From Geoanaerobacter sp964528055 (GTDB lineage Bacteria > Desulfobacterota > Desulfuromonadia > Geobacterales > DSM-12255): a stretch of 64,000 nt of DNA. Of this stretch, positions 42,958 through 50,648 are shown one piece after another; position 1 is the first letter of the stretch; every line of letters starts with the position of its first letter. The stretch lies in contig CAZGQM010000004.1 in the NCBI GenBank assembly GCA_964528055.1, positions 1 to 64,000 of the forward strand, read 5' to 3'. A program made the translations under genes and the position numbers. Below the pieces are notes generated by a model. The model saw only the letters and a list, made by a program, of their open reading frames with translations, searched no databases and was not told where the DNA came from.

Positions 42958-43026
42958 TCACCAGAATACTGAAGCAGATACCTGGCAATCCCACGGCAGA
43001 CATTGACAGCAAAATTGAGGGAGCAT
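42958..43026 (-). CDS. Possible 22-residue Cys-rich peptide
   Basis: A minus-strand frame starts MLPQFCCQCLPWDCQ and ends SASVFW, stop TGA at 42958. AAGGAGGTG (43041-43033) lies 6 bases before the ATG, an almost perfect ribosome-binding site in otherwise empty sequence. Four cysteines occur in the first 14 residues. No terminator is seen. It could be a leader or regulatory peptide, or a chance site; there is no family match from memory. Confidence 0.35.
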   Translation of the reverse strand: MLPQFCCQCLPWDCQVSASVFW

Positions 43027-43453
43027 TATTTTCACCTCCTTCTGTTACAATGTTACGAGTACCTCACGTAATCTGGACATCTTCTACAGTTTCAGAATAA
43101 AGCCTGCCAACCCCTTCCCCGCAAACTTCCGCGTTCTGCAAATTTAATGTAACCGCATGACATAATCACCTTAACGTCCGGTTCAAGCGGTGGGCTAATT
43201 TCTCGCGGAATCGCTTCAATCCATAATCTATTTGCAAAAATGAATTTATACATTAAATTATTAGCAATATCTAATTACATCAAACCCAATTTCGTAAAAG
43301 GTTTTTAGAGCTACTTTTTCACTGAGAAACAGGTTGCATTGGCAAAGCACATACTCTATCCCATTCAAATTGAATTTACTGATGATAACTGATGCACGAA
43401 ATGCATTCTTCCGGTAATTGTTAGCGCTCTACCGGTGACTGGGGGACTTTCCA
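43027..43453. other. Intergenic region before the PAS kinase
   Basis: About 430 bases. The left end holds the strong AAGGAGGTG site for the leftward small peptide, with TTGGCA and TGTAGA 16 bases apart on the minus strand near 43090-43120 as a weak promoter candidate. The right part is A+T-rich and would hold the kinase promoter. No gene seen. Confidence 0.4.
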
Positions 43454-44791
43454 ATGAAGCGTAAATTCAAATCTATCCATCTCGCACTCCTTGCAGTTGC
43501 AAGCTCAATTTTTTTCTGGGTGGCCGATGCGTGTATCGACGCTGTCATACTTGGAGGTGGAAAGTTGTCAATGGGGTTACTCTCCCCGTCACCCAACGAA
43601 CTCTGGAACAGGGCGATGGTTGTCCTCTATATTGCCGGCTTCACCTTGCTAATGTGGCGACTGAACCGCCAGAGGGAATTTGTTCAGGAAAAACTCCGTT
43701 CCTCCATCGAAGAAACTGCGGCGGAGCGGGCCAAGAGCGAGGCGATCATTGCCGCAATTGGGGATGGGATCTGCATTTTGGGACCTGACTTCGAGGTGCA
43801 TTACCAGAATCATGTCCATGAAAGCCTCATCGGAGGGAACCATAAGGGAGAGAAATGCTTTGCCGCCTTTACGGGAGCTGATGTCCCATGCGCCAATTGC
43901 CCTGTCAAAGCCACCCTGATCGATGGAGGAATTCACAGGCTTACCAAGAAAGTGCCCGGAAACCGACAGTTAACGCATATCGAGATAATCTCCTCTCCTC
44001 TCAAGGATTCTGCAGGGCGGATCATTGCAGGAATCGAGATGGTACGGGACATTTCAGCACATATGCAGGCCAAAGAAGCGGTAGTACGCAAGGCCGCCGA
44101 TCTTGAGGCGGCCAACAGGGAACTGGAATCGTTTTCATATTCAGTTTCACACGATCTGAGAAAACCGCTGACCATCATCTATGCTGCTGCGCAGGAACTA
44201 AAGAATTTCTGCAGCGGCAGTGAAGATCCTCAAAATTTTTATCTGAACTCTATTTGCGAAGCGAGTCAAAGGATGGATGATCTGATTGAATCGTTGCATC
44301 GCCTTTCGCAGATATCGCGAAGTCATCTCAAAACAGAAGAGGTTGACCTCTCTGAGATGGTGGAGGAGATTCTCCTCGCCATGAAGCTCATCGATCCCTC
44401 CCGCTCTTTTTCCTGGGATATCGAACCTGGACTCACGGCAGAATGCGACCGATCGCTTACGCGGATTCTACTCGAAAATTTGCTGGAAAACGCCAGGAAA
44501 TACAGCTCCGCAACCCCCGAAGCAAGGATTTCATTTGGGCGTCAACAAACCGAGAAGGGCCACGTATTTTTCGTCAGAGACAACGGGGCCGGATTCGATA
44601 ACGCAGAGGCCTCTGAGCTGTTCAAGCCATTCGTTCGGCTTCACAATAGCAAGAATTTTCCCGGGACCGGTATCGGCCTGGCGACTGTACAGCGCATCAT
44701 AGAACGACATGGCGGTGCTGTCTGGGGTGAGGGTAATCCTGGCCATGGAGCATGCTTTTATTTCATGTTTCAACGAGCTGCTCTGCAATAA
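43454..44791 (+). CDS. PAS-domain sensor histidine kinase
   Basis: A 445-residue membrane kinase. Two N-terminal hydrophobic helices (IHLALLAVASSIFFWVADACIDAVIL and MVVLYIAGFTLLMWRL) are followed by a PAS domain (~residues 95-205) containing CxxC in CANCPVKATL, a motif seen in metal- or redox-sensing PAS domains. HisKA has the phosphorylation His in FSYSVSHDLRKPL (~residue 235), and HATPase follows (LLENLLENARKYSS, DNGAGFD, GTGIGLATVQRIIERHGG). There is no receiver and no adjacent response regulator, so it is an orphan. Confidence 0.9.
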   Translation: MKRKFKSIHLALLAVASSIFFWVADACIDAVILGGGKLSMGLLSPSPNELWNRAMVVLYIAGFTLLMWRLNRQREFVQEKLRSSIEETAAERAKSEAIIAAIGDGICILGPDFEVHYQNHVHESLIGGNHKGEKCFAAFTGADVPCANCPVKATLIDGGIHRLTKKVPGNRQLTHIEIISSPLKDSAGRIIAGIEMVRDISAHMQAKEAVVRKAADLEAANRELESFSYSVSHDLRKPLTIIYAAAQELKNFCSGSEDPQNFYLNSICEASQRMDDLIESLHRLSQISRSHLKTEEVDLSEMVEEILLAMKLIDPSRSFSWDIEPGLTAECDRSLTRILLENLLENARKYSSATPEARISFGRQQTEKGHVFFVRDNGAGFDNAEASELFKPFVRLHNSKNFPGTGIGLATVQRIIERHGGAVWGEGNPGHGACFYFMFQRAALQ

Positions 44792-45075
44792 TCTTTGTCA
44801 GATACTTCCGCGGAATGTGGGCATGCTTGTGTTGTCAACGCTCTTCTCCGCCCAGCGAATAGTTGATCAACTGACGCGTAACAAAATATTGTCGCTTTTT
44901 CTCCATGCCGTTTGACGATAAGCTGATTTTGGAGCTGAACCTGCTCTGATTGACTGTTGTCCAGAAATGGCCAATTGCGTGGGGCTTGACCCACGCGGGG
45001 AACGTTACCATCCACGGTCGGAGTTGTGTTTCACGGGTTTTATCATCTGCAATATGTACACCCTCTGACTGCGGG
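44792..45075. other. Convergent intergenic region with GC-rich hairpin
   Basis: About 285 bases between two converging genes. A strong hairpin GCGTGGG/CCCACGC lies at 44978-44997 with a six-base loop but no T-tract, so it is not a typical terminator. No gene seen. Confidence 0.4.
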
Positions 45076-46356
45076 TCATTCGAGGGCCATTAGCGCCTTT
45101 GCATGGCCCTGTTGCGCAGCTTTGCGAAACCATTTCTTCGCTTCGCTGGAATCCTTCTTAACCCCTTTCCCACCAAGATACATGACACCGAGCAGATATT
45201 GTGAATCAGCGCTCCCCTGTTCTGCAGCACGCTTGTACCACTTTTCAGCCTCTCTGTAGTCTGATGCAACTCCATAACCATTTTGATACATACTTCCAAG
45301 GTCGTGCTGAGCATACACATCACCATGTTCTGCAGCAATGCGATACCACTTTCCTGCCTCTTCGTAATTCTGTGCCACTCCCTTGCCTGCGAAATACATC
45401 TGACCAAGGTACCATTGCGCTAACGTATCATTTTTTTCTGCATAGATCTTAAACACCGCAAGAGCCTTTGAATAATCACCTTGTTCATATGCCTCCATTG
45501 CACTGCTCATGTTGGTCTTGTCAGCCCCCAACCCATTTTTTGGCGATCTATACTGACTGTTGCGTGGATTTTCATTTTCAGAGATAGATGTATATGATGC
45601 AAACAGAAGAAACAAGGCGACAAATGTGATTCTCACTCCATGAATTGTTACATCCAGCAACATACAGAAGAGTTTTTGAAGTTTTCTCCAGAAACTCTTT
45701 TGCCCCTTCCGTTCCTGCAAATTCTGCCAAAGGTTGCTACGCAAATGGGCACCACACTTGCCACACTTGGCGGCACTTACATCGCGTTCTTTTGGTATCC
45801 GATTGGTAACACTACAAGCAGGGCAGTCAAGCAACACGTGTTGCAACTCTTCCGTTTGCCACTGTTCAGCCACTTCCAAAGCCTTATGCTGTTCATCATC
45901 AAACGCCCTTAACTCTCGTTTCAACCTTTCGCGTTGTAAACGTTCCTCTTCTAGACGTGCTATACGTTGGCGTTCTTCCCGCTCCAACCGTTCTCTTTTT
46001 TCCTGCTGCCTTTTTAATTCTTCACGGTCTCTCTCTTCCTGCTCCCTTTTTTCTTTCTCCAATTCACGTATTTTCTGTTCCCGCGCTTCCTGATAGAGTC
46101 GCTCCTGCTCCTCCTCTTGTAACCTCACCGCCTCCTGAATACGGTAAAATTCTTGGACCTGCTCCCATGCAGCGTTAATCCTTTTCAGTTTGTCTTCGGC
46201 CTTCTTTTGCAGACGTTCATTGGCAGAATGGCGATCTGGATGCCAAACCTGGACCAAGTCACGATACTGTCGTTTAGACTCCTCTAACGTAGTGTCAGGT
46301 TTAATGTCTAATTCGGCAAATGCTTTGAGTATTTTCTGCAGCTTTACATCAAACAT
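45076..46356 (-). CDS. J-domain protein with coiled coil, zinc ribbon, membrane helix and Sel1 repeats
   Basis: A 426-residue protein. Order: J-domain (~1-65, with HPD in VWHPDRHSANERLQKKAEDKLKRINAAWEQVQ); a Glu/Arg-rich coiled coil (~70-170); a CxxC...CxxC zinc ribbon (CPACSVTN...CGKCGAH, ~180-205); one membrane helix (VTIHGVRITFVALFLLFAS); and four Sel1-type repeats (~285-426, e.g. AQWYLGQMYFAGKGVAQNYEEAGKWYRIAAEHGD). The J-domain should stimulate a DnaK-type chaperone; the Sel1 repeats bind proteins across the membrane. The start ATG at 46356 follows GAGGAG. No DnaK lies next to it. The domain mix is uncommon. Confidence 0.85.
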   Translation of the reverse strand: MFDVKLQKILKAFAELDIKPDTTLEESKRQYRDLVQVWHPDRHSANERLQKKAEDKLKRINAAWEQVQEFYRIQEAVRLQEEEQERLYQEAREQKIRELEKEKREQEERDREELKRQQEKRERLEREERQRIARLEEERLQRERLKRELRAFDDEQHKALEVAEQWQTEELQHVLLDCPACSVTNRIPKERDVSAAKCGKCGAHLRSNLWQNLQERKGQKSFWRKLQKLFCMLLDVTIHGVRITFVALFLLFASYTSISENENPRNSQYRSPKNGLGADKTNMSSAMEAYEQGDYSKALAVFKIYAEKNDTLAQWYLGQMYFAGKGVAQNYEEAGKWYRIAAEHGDVYAQHDLGSMYQNGYGVASDYREAEKWYKRAAEQGSADSQYLLGVMYLGGKGVKKDSSEAKKWFRKAAQQGHAKALMALE

Positions 46357-46382
46357 CTACATCTGCTCCTCGCGACAACAAA

Positions 46383-47765
46383 TCAGCTTACCTTCCTCAC
46401 TTTGAAGAAGCGCCCCTTGATCTTACTTCCGGTCAGGCATCCCAAAGCCTGGTCGGCACTTGTACGAGTAATCGCCACATAGGCATGGAAATCAAATAGG
46501 TCTATCTTGCCAACTTCGCTACCTGCAATCCCGCTCTCAGCTGTCAGGGCGCCGAGGATATCGCCTGGGCGCATCTTGTTTTTGCGTCCGCCGTCGATGC
46601 AGAGGGTCACCATAGGTGGAGCAATTGGCCTGCCCGCTGCAACAGGCAGCGACTGCAACTCCCTCCTGAGAATACTGCTTTTCAGTATGCTTTCAATAGA
46701 GTGGAGACGACGACCTTCCTGAGCAGTCACCAGACTTACTGCCAGCCCCTGCTCACCGGCGCGCCCGGTACGACCTATGCGATGGATATGAATCTCAGGA
46801 TCACGGGAGAGTTCAAAGTTGACCACCGCTGAAAGCTCTTTGATGTCGAGGCCACGCGCTGCCACATCCGTGGCAACCAGCACGGCAAGACTCTTGTTGG
46901 CAAATCGCACCAGGACCTGGTCGCGCTGGCGCTGCTCCATATCGCCGTGAATGGCGAGTGCTGAATAACCCCGTTTGTCCAAGGCATCGGCAATCTCCTG
47001 GCACTCCTTTTTCGTGTTACAAAACACCAGTGTTGATTCAGGACGATAGTGCCCAAGGATTCGGACCAGGGCAGCCGTTCGCTCCTCCTTCTCCACCTCG
47101 AAGAAAATTTGCTCAATAGCAGTTTCGTCATGAGTTTCATCGACACTCACGTCAACTGGTTCGCGCTGAAGCGTTGCACTCAAGGCGGCAATCGAATCTG
47201 GATAGGTGGCCGAGAAGAGCAGAGTCTGCCTTTTTCTCGGAGCGCTGGCGATTATAGCGCTGATCTCATCCTGAAAACCCATATCGAGCATCCGATCGGC
47301 CTCGTCCAGAACCAGTGTCTGCAGGTAGGTCAGGTCGAGACTCCCGCGCCGAAGATGATCAAGGAGTCGGCCAGGCGTGCCGACCACGACATGTGCACCA
47401 TGTACCAGAGAAGCGAGCTGGGGGCCGAAGGGAACACCACCGCAGATGGTCAGAACCTTGATGTTTTCGGTAAAGCGGGCCAAGCGCCGCAGCTCCTTGC
47501 CGACCTGATCAGCCAGTTCGCGGGTGGGGCAGAGTACCAGCGCCTGCACGTGCGTGCTGCGAGCCTCCATTCGTGCAAGCAGGCCGATGCCGAAGGCAGC
47601 CGTCTTGCCGCTGCCGGTCTTTGCCTTGGCGACCACATCCTTGCCTGCAAGAATCAGCGGCAGGCTATGGACCTGAATCGGCGTCATCTCGGTATAACCT
47701 AAGGAGGCAAGGTTCTTGAGCATTGGGGGCTTTAAGTGGAGTGAAGAAAATGAAGTTAGGGTCAT
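46383..47765 (-). CDS. dbpA: ATP-dependent RNA helicase DbpA
   Basis: A 460-residue DEAD-box helicase. Motifs: AKTGSGKTAAF (I), PTRELADQ (Ia), DEAD in LVLDEADRMLDMGF (II), SAT (III), HRIGRTGRAG (VI). The C-terminal ~75 residues form the DbpA-type RNA-binding domain (RKNKMRPGDILGALTAESGIAGSEVGKIDLFDFHAYVAI...KIKGRFFKVRKV), which targets 23S rRNA helix 92 and makes the activity rRNA-specific. It acts in large-subunit ribosome assembly. The start ATG lacks a good ribosome-binding site. It follows the J-domain gene's upstream side in the same direction, 26 bases apart. Confidence 0.93.
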   Translation of the reverse strand: MTLTSFSSLHLKPPMLKNLASLGYTEMTPIQVHSLPLILAGKDVVAKAKTGSGKTAAFGIGLLARMEARSTHVQALVLCPTRELADQVGKELRRLARFTENIKVLTICGGVPFGPQLASLVHGAHVVVGTPGRLLDHLRRGSLDLTYLQTLVLDEADRMLDMGFQDEISAIIASAPRKRQTLLFSATYPDSIAALSATLQREPVDVSVDETHDETAIEQIFFEVEKEERTAALVRILGHYRPESTLVFCNTKKECQEIADALDKRGYSALAIHGDMEQRQRDQVLVRFANKSLAVLVATDVAARGLDIKELSAVVNFELSRDPEIHIHRIGRTGRAGEQGLAVSLVTAQEGRRLHSIESILKSSILRRELQSLPVAAGRPIAPPMVTLCIDGGRKNKMRPGDILGALTAESGIAGSEVGKIDLFDFHAYVAITRTSADQALGCLTGSKIKGRFFKVRKVS

Positions 47766-47936
47766 GGGACACTCTTTTTTTGGTCAACACTACCGCAGGC
47801 AAGGCTCTTCGTCCAGCTTTCTATGGCAAGCGAACTCCCTTGGGGTCCGGCAAAGGCGGCGGCAGGAATGCTTTTGCATGATAAGTTGGCTCTCACAAAT
47901 CGCTGCTCTTATAGGTGACGGGCAGAAACCACCCAT

Positions 47937-49178
47937 TCAACCCATCATATCCAGAAGGAGCATGATGTTGAGGAGCGTGACAATCACGCCAATTCCCCAG
48001 AGCAGTGCACAACCAAAGGTCGTATTGGCATGCAACCCCATGACAGTGCGGGACGAGGTCAGATATATCTGCATGAAAATCGTCCAAGGGAGCTGGAGGC
48101 TAAGGAGTATCTGCGATATGATCAGTCCCCGGAACGGATTTTTGATAAAGAAGATCGCCGCCGCACCCAGGAGCAGGCAGAGGCAGATACCGGCACGGGT
48201 ATGACTGTCCCGGCTATCGAACGGTTCACCGAACATCCCCGCAAGGATGCTTCCGCCTGCCATCCCTGCAGTGAGAGATGAAGCTACGCCGGCCAGCAGG
48301 AGTGCAACGGCAAAGACTGTTGCCGCCGCTCCCCCCAGAAGCGGCCTAAGCATGCTTTCAGCCTGAGAAAGCTCAGTTACCTGCATCCCCCGTGAATAAA
48401 AAGTTGCCGCTGCCATGAGGATCATGGCGCTGTTGATGGCCCAGCCGATTCCCATGGCAACGAGGGTATCCAGGAATTCAAATTTAAGCTGATGCTTAAT
48501 GGTCGCTTCGTTTTCTCGGTTCCATTGGCGACTTTGTATGATCTCAGAATGCAGGAACAGGTTGTGCGGCATTACAACTGCGCCGAGAACACTCATGATG
48601 ATTGGCACGCTGCCGGCCGGAAAGGCCGGCACTACCCATCCTGCGGCTGCTCTGCTCCAGTCGGTGGGGACGAGCCAGAGTTCGAATAGAAAGGAGAGGC
48701 CGATGAGGGATACAAAACCGATGATGAACCGTTCAATCCTCCGGTAAGCTGTGCCGAACAGAAACCAGAGAGTAAGGGCGAGCACCATGACGGTACCTAT
48801 CCCGATTGGCAGGCCAAAGAGCATCTGCAGTGCAATGGCCCCCCCTAGCAATTCGGCCATTGCCGTTGCGGTTGCAGCCAGAAGAGCGGAGAGTAGCAGG
48901 GGGCGGGAAACCAATGGGTGGAGAAAGCGGGTGGCAGACTCTGCCAGACAGCAGCCGGTGACTATCCCAAGGTGGGCGGCATTGTGTTGCAGCAGAATCA
49001 ACATAATGGTTGAAAAGGTAACCATCCATAGCAGCCGATAACCGTACAACGACCCTGCAGCCACATTAGCGGCCCAGTTTCCTGGATCGATGAACCCGAC
49101 GGTCACAAGCAGACCAGGCCCGATATATTTCATGACATCCGGAACAAAGCTCCGGTGTTTTTCCAGCCACCTGAACAT
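47937..49178 (-). CDS. Nramp-family divalent metal transporter
   Basis: A 413-residue protein with 11 or so membrane helices. TM1 carries the metal-binding DPGN motif (GFIDPGNWAANVAAGS) and TM6 carries MPHN (LGAVVMPHNLFLHSEIIQSRQW). It imports Mn2+ or Fe2+ with protons across the inner membrane; the DPGN and MPHN pair is diagnostic. It belongs to the bacterial MntH-like group but the exact metal preference cannot be read. No regulator such as MntR or Fur box was recognised upstream. Confidence 0.92.
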   Translation of the reverse strand: MFRWLEKHRSFVPDVMKYIGPGLLVTVGFIDPGNWAANVAAGSLYGYRLLWMVTFSTIMLILLQHNAAHLGIVTGCCLAESATRFLHPLVSRPLLLSALLAATATAMAELLGGAIALQMLFGLPIGIGTVMVLALTLWFLFGTAYRRIERFIIGFVSLIGLSFLFELWLVPTDWSRAAAGWVVPAFPAGSVPIIMSVLGAVVMPHNLFLHSEIIQSRQWNRENEATIKHQLKFEFLDTLVAMGIGWAINSAMILMAAATFYSRGMQVTELSQAESMLRPLLGGAAATVFAVALLLAGVASSLTAGMAGGSILAGMFGEPFDSRDSHTRAGICLCLLLGAAAIFFIKNPFRGLIISQILLSLQLPWTIFMQIYLTSSRTVMGLHANTTFGCALLWGIGVIVTLLNIMLLLDMMG

Positions 49179-49308
49179 ACACGCCCCAGAAGAACATAAT
49201 GCATTTCAAACTGCTGTAGAAACCTTAGCATATTTCCCTGATGTGGCAAAACCCGGTTAATGCCTCCTGACAGAAGGGTCTCCCCTACTTAATGTTGCCC
49301 AAACAGAA

Positions 49309-49332
49309 AGGGCCGCTTGATCTAGCGGCCCT
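49309..49332 (-). terminator. Terminator of the small membrane protein gene
   Basis: Arms AGGGCCGCT and AGCGGCCCT form a 9-bp GC-rich hairpin with a six-base loop; on the minus strand TTTCTGTTT follows. It lies 45 bases after the stop at 49377. Confidence 0.85.
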
Positions 49333-49376
49333 TAAATTACCTGCACCTGTTATCTGCTTCATCATCACCTCCCTGT

Positions 49377-49598
49377 TTATGCAACTTCGCTCCTTGCTCC
49401 CCTGCGCAGCCCCTTTGCAAATCCGAGCATCACCATTGCTGCCGGCACCAACTGTCCTATTACTATCAGGGCGCAAAGGCCGAGGAAGATTGTTACAAAG
49501 ATCCCGCTGTTGTCTTCACGTGCTCCTGAGGCTGCGAATGCAGTTGCGGCCGGTACGATTCCTGCGACGGTTCCTATGATGGTAGTTAGAGCTCTCAT
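49377..49598 (-). CDS. Small two-helix membrane protein under a sigma54-like promoter
   Basis: A 73-residue protein. The first helix (RALTTIIGTVAGIVPAATAFAAS) resembles a signal anchor and the second is GIFVTIFLGLCALIVIGQLVPAAMVML; the tail is basic (KGLRRGARSEVA). The start ATG at 49598 follows AAAGGAGGATGTC, an excellent site. A sigma54-type promoter lies 50-70 bases upstream and a terminator follows, so it is a single-gene unit. Many Geobacter-like genomes carry similar small proteins of unknown function. The nitrogen- or starvation-type promoter suggests stress or envelope regulation. Confidence 0.75.
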   Translation of the reverse strand: MRALTTIIGTVAGIVPAATAFAASGAREDNSGIFVTIFLGLCALIVIGQLVPAAMVMLGFAKGLRRGARSEVA

Positions 49599-49651
49599 GA
49601 CATCCTCCTTTATGTATCCACCTTTTTGGTGCCTGCTTTTGTTTTTATACA

Positions 49652-49668
49652 TTGCACCCGTCATGCCA
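49652..49668 (-). promoter_or_regulatory. sigma54-type promoter
   Basis: The minus strand reads TGGCATGACGGGTGCAA: GG and GC are exactly 10 bases apart and match the consensus TGGCACG-N4-TTGCA at most positions. Initiation is expected near 49641, about 43 bases before the start codon of the small membrane protein. Confidence 0.75.
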
Positions 49669-49957
49669 GCATGTGATATTTTTAAGAAATATACTTTAAC
49701 TTATTGAATAACAACGAATTCTAATGCTGTCGGACAGGGCGGAAAGCGCTGCTCGGAGAGCTGACAGGAGGAGAGATGTATTGAAACATCATACAGCAGG
49801 ATTAGGGATATGCCGCTTAAATCAGCTACTGAAGCGGTTTTAACTCTTTTTGATGCATAAAATATACGTACTGGCCAGATGTATAAAGAATTATTCTATG
49901 TAACCTTCAGCAATTGAACTAATGACATTCACTTCCATCCATGACAAATTACCATAA

Positions 49958-49991
49958 AAAAAGACGGAAAACCGAAGCGTTCCGTCTTTTT
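49958..49991 (-). terminator. Bidirectional-looking terminator after ssb
   Basis: AAAAGACGGAA and TTCCGTCTTTT arms enclose a ten-base loop (49970-49979), with A and T tracts at both ends. It follows the ssb stop by 26 bases. Confidence 0.85.
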
Positions 49992-50016
49992 ACTTTACAT
50001 TTATTTTTGGTAACTG

Positions 50017-50478
50017 TCAGAAGGGGATCTCGTCGTCCGGATTGAAGGAAGGTTCTTCATAGGAGGGGGACGAACCGTAATTGCCTTCTGCTGCTGGGCG
50101 AGCTCCGCCCTGCCTGGCACCACCACTACCAGCACCGCCACTCTCACCTTTGCCGCCGAGCATCTGCATCCGGTCGCCTACAATCTCTGTGGTGTATCGG
50201 TCCCTGCCGTCCTTGTCCTGCCATTTACGGGTCTGCAGTCGTCCTTCGATAAAGACCGTACGCCCCTTGGCCAGATATTCCCCGGCTATTTCGGCCTGGC
50301 GGCCCCAGAGGACAACGTTGTGCCATTCGGTCCGCTCCTCCATCTCACCATTGCGGTTCTTGAACTTCTCGCTGGTTGCCACCGAGAAACTTGCCACCGC
50401 CTGACCAGAAGTAGTGTAGCGAACCTCCGGATCTTTACCCAGATTGCCGATTATCATTACCTTGTTAAGACTTGCCAT
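50017..50478 (-). CDS. ssb: Single-stranded DNA-binding protein
   Basis: A 153-residue SSB. The OB fold covers residues 1-110 (MASLNKVMIIGNLGKDPEVRYT, WHNVVLWGRQAEIAGEYLAKGRTVFIEGRLQTRKW, YTTEIVGDRMQML). A Gly/Ala/Ser-rich linker leads to the acidic tip DDEIPF that recruits repair and replication partners. The start ATG at 50478 follows a weak AAGGGGC. It protects ssDNA in replication. The gene lies directly beside the defence-type island, separated by the 20-bp tandem repeats. Confidence 0.97.
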   Translation of the reverse strand: MASLNKVMIIGNLGKDPEVRYTTSGQAVASFSVATSEKFKNRNGEMEERTEWHNVVLWGRQAEIAGEYLAKGRTVFIEGRLQTRKWQDKDGRDRYTTEIVGDRMQMLGGKGESGGAGSGGARQGGARPAAEGNYGSSPSYEEPSFNPDDEIPF

Positions 50479-50505
50479 ATATAATAGCCCCTTTATTTGT
50501 AAATT

Positions 50506-50585
50506 GACTAAAGTTATCGTCACTGGACTAAAGATAGCGTCACTGGACTAAAGTTGTTATCACTGAACTAAAGATAGTGTCACTG
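50506..50585. repeat. Four tandem 20-bp repeats
   Basis: Four head-to-tail units starting at 50506, 50526, 50546 and 50566 follow the consensus GACTAAAGATAGCGTCACTG. Units 1, 2 and 4 are nearly identical; unit 3 varies in the middle. They lie between the island and ssb and look like multiple terminal repeats of a mobile element end. Confidence 0.85.
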
Positions 50586-50648
50586 AAAAAAATGCGCTCA
50601 ATGACTTGGCGATAGTATAGAAAATACCCCGCTAATGCAATTGAGATT

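Larger units (their letters stand above)
49599..50016. other. Intergenic region between small membrane protein and ssb
   Basis: About 420 bases. It contains the sigma54-type promoter (49652-49668) and the ssb terminator (49958-49991). The rest (49690-49950) shows no gene. A minor GGAGGAGAG tract near 49768 precedes no usable frame. Confidence 0.5.

Noticed and set aside
43160..43200. TAACGTCCGGTTCAAGCGG, attC-like
   Set aside because: The preceding bases do not fit RYYYAAC and no paired GTTRRRY site follows. Probably chance.
44978..44997. GC-rich hairpin as terminator for the converging genes
   Set aside because: No T-tract follows on either strand.
49285..49365. A 26-codon frame beginning MMKQITGAG with GGGAGGTG upstream
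   Set aside because: It runs through the terminator hairpin of the small membrane protein gene, so its 3' part is structured and would be mostly untranscribed. I kept it out of the gene list.
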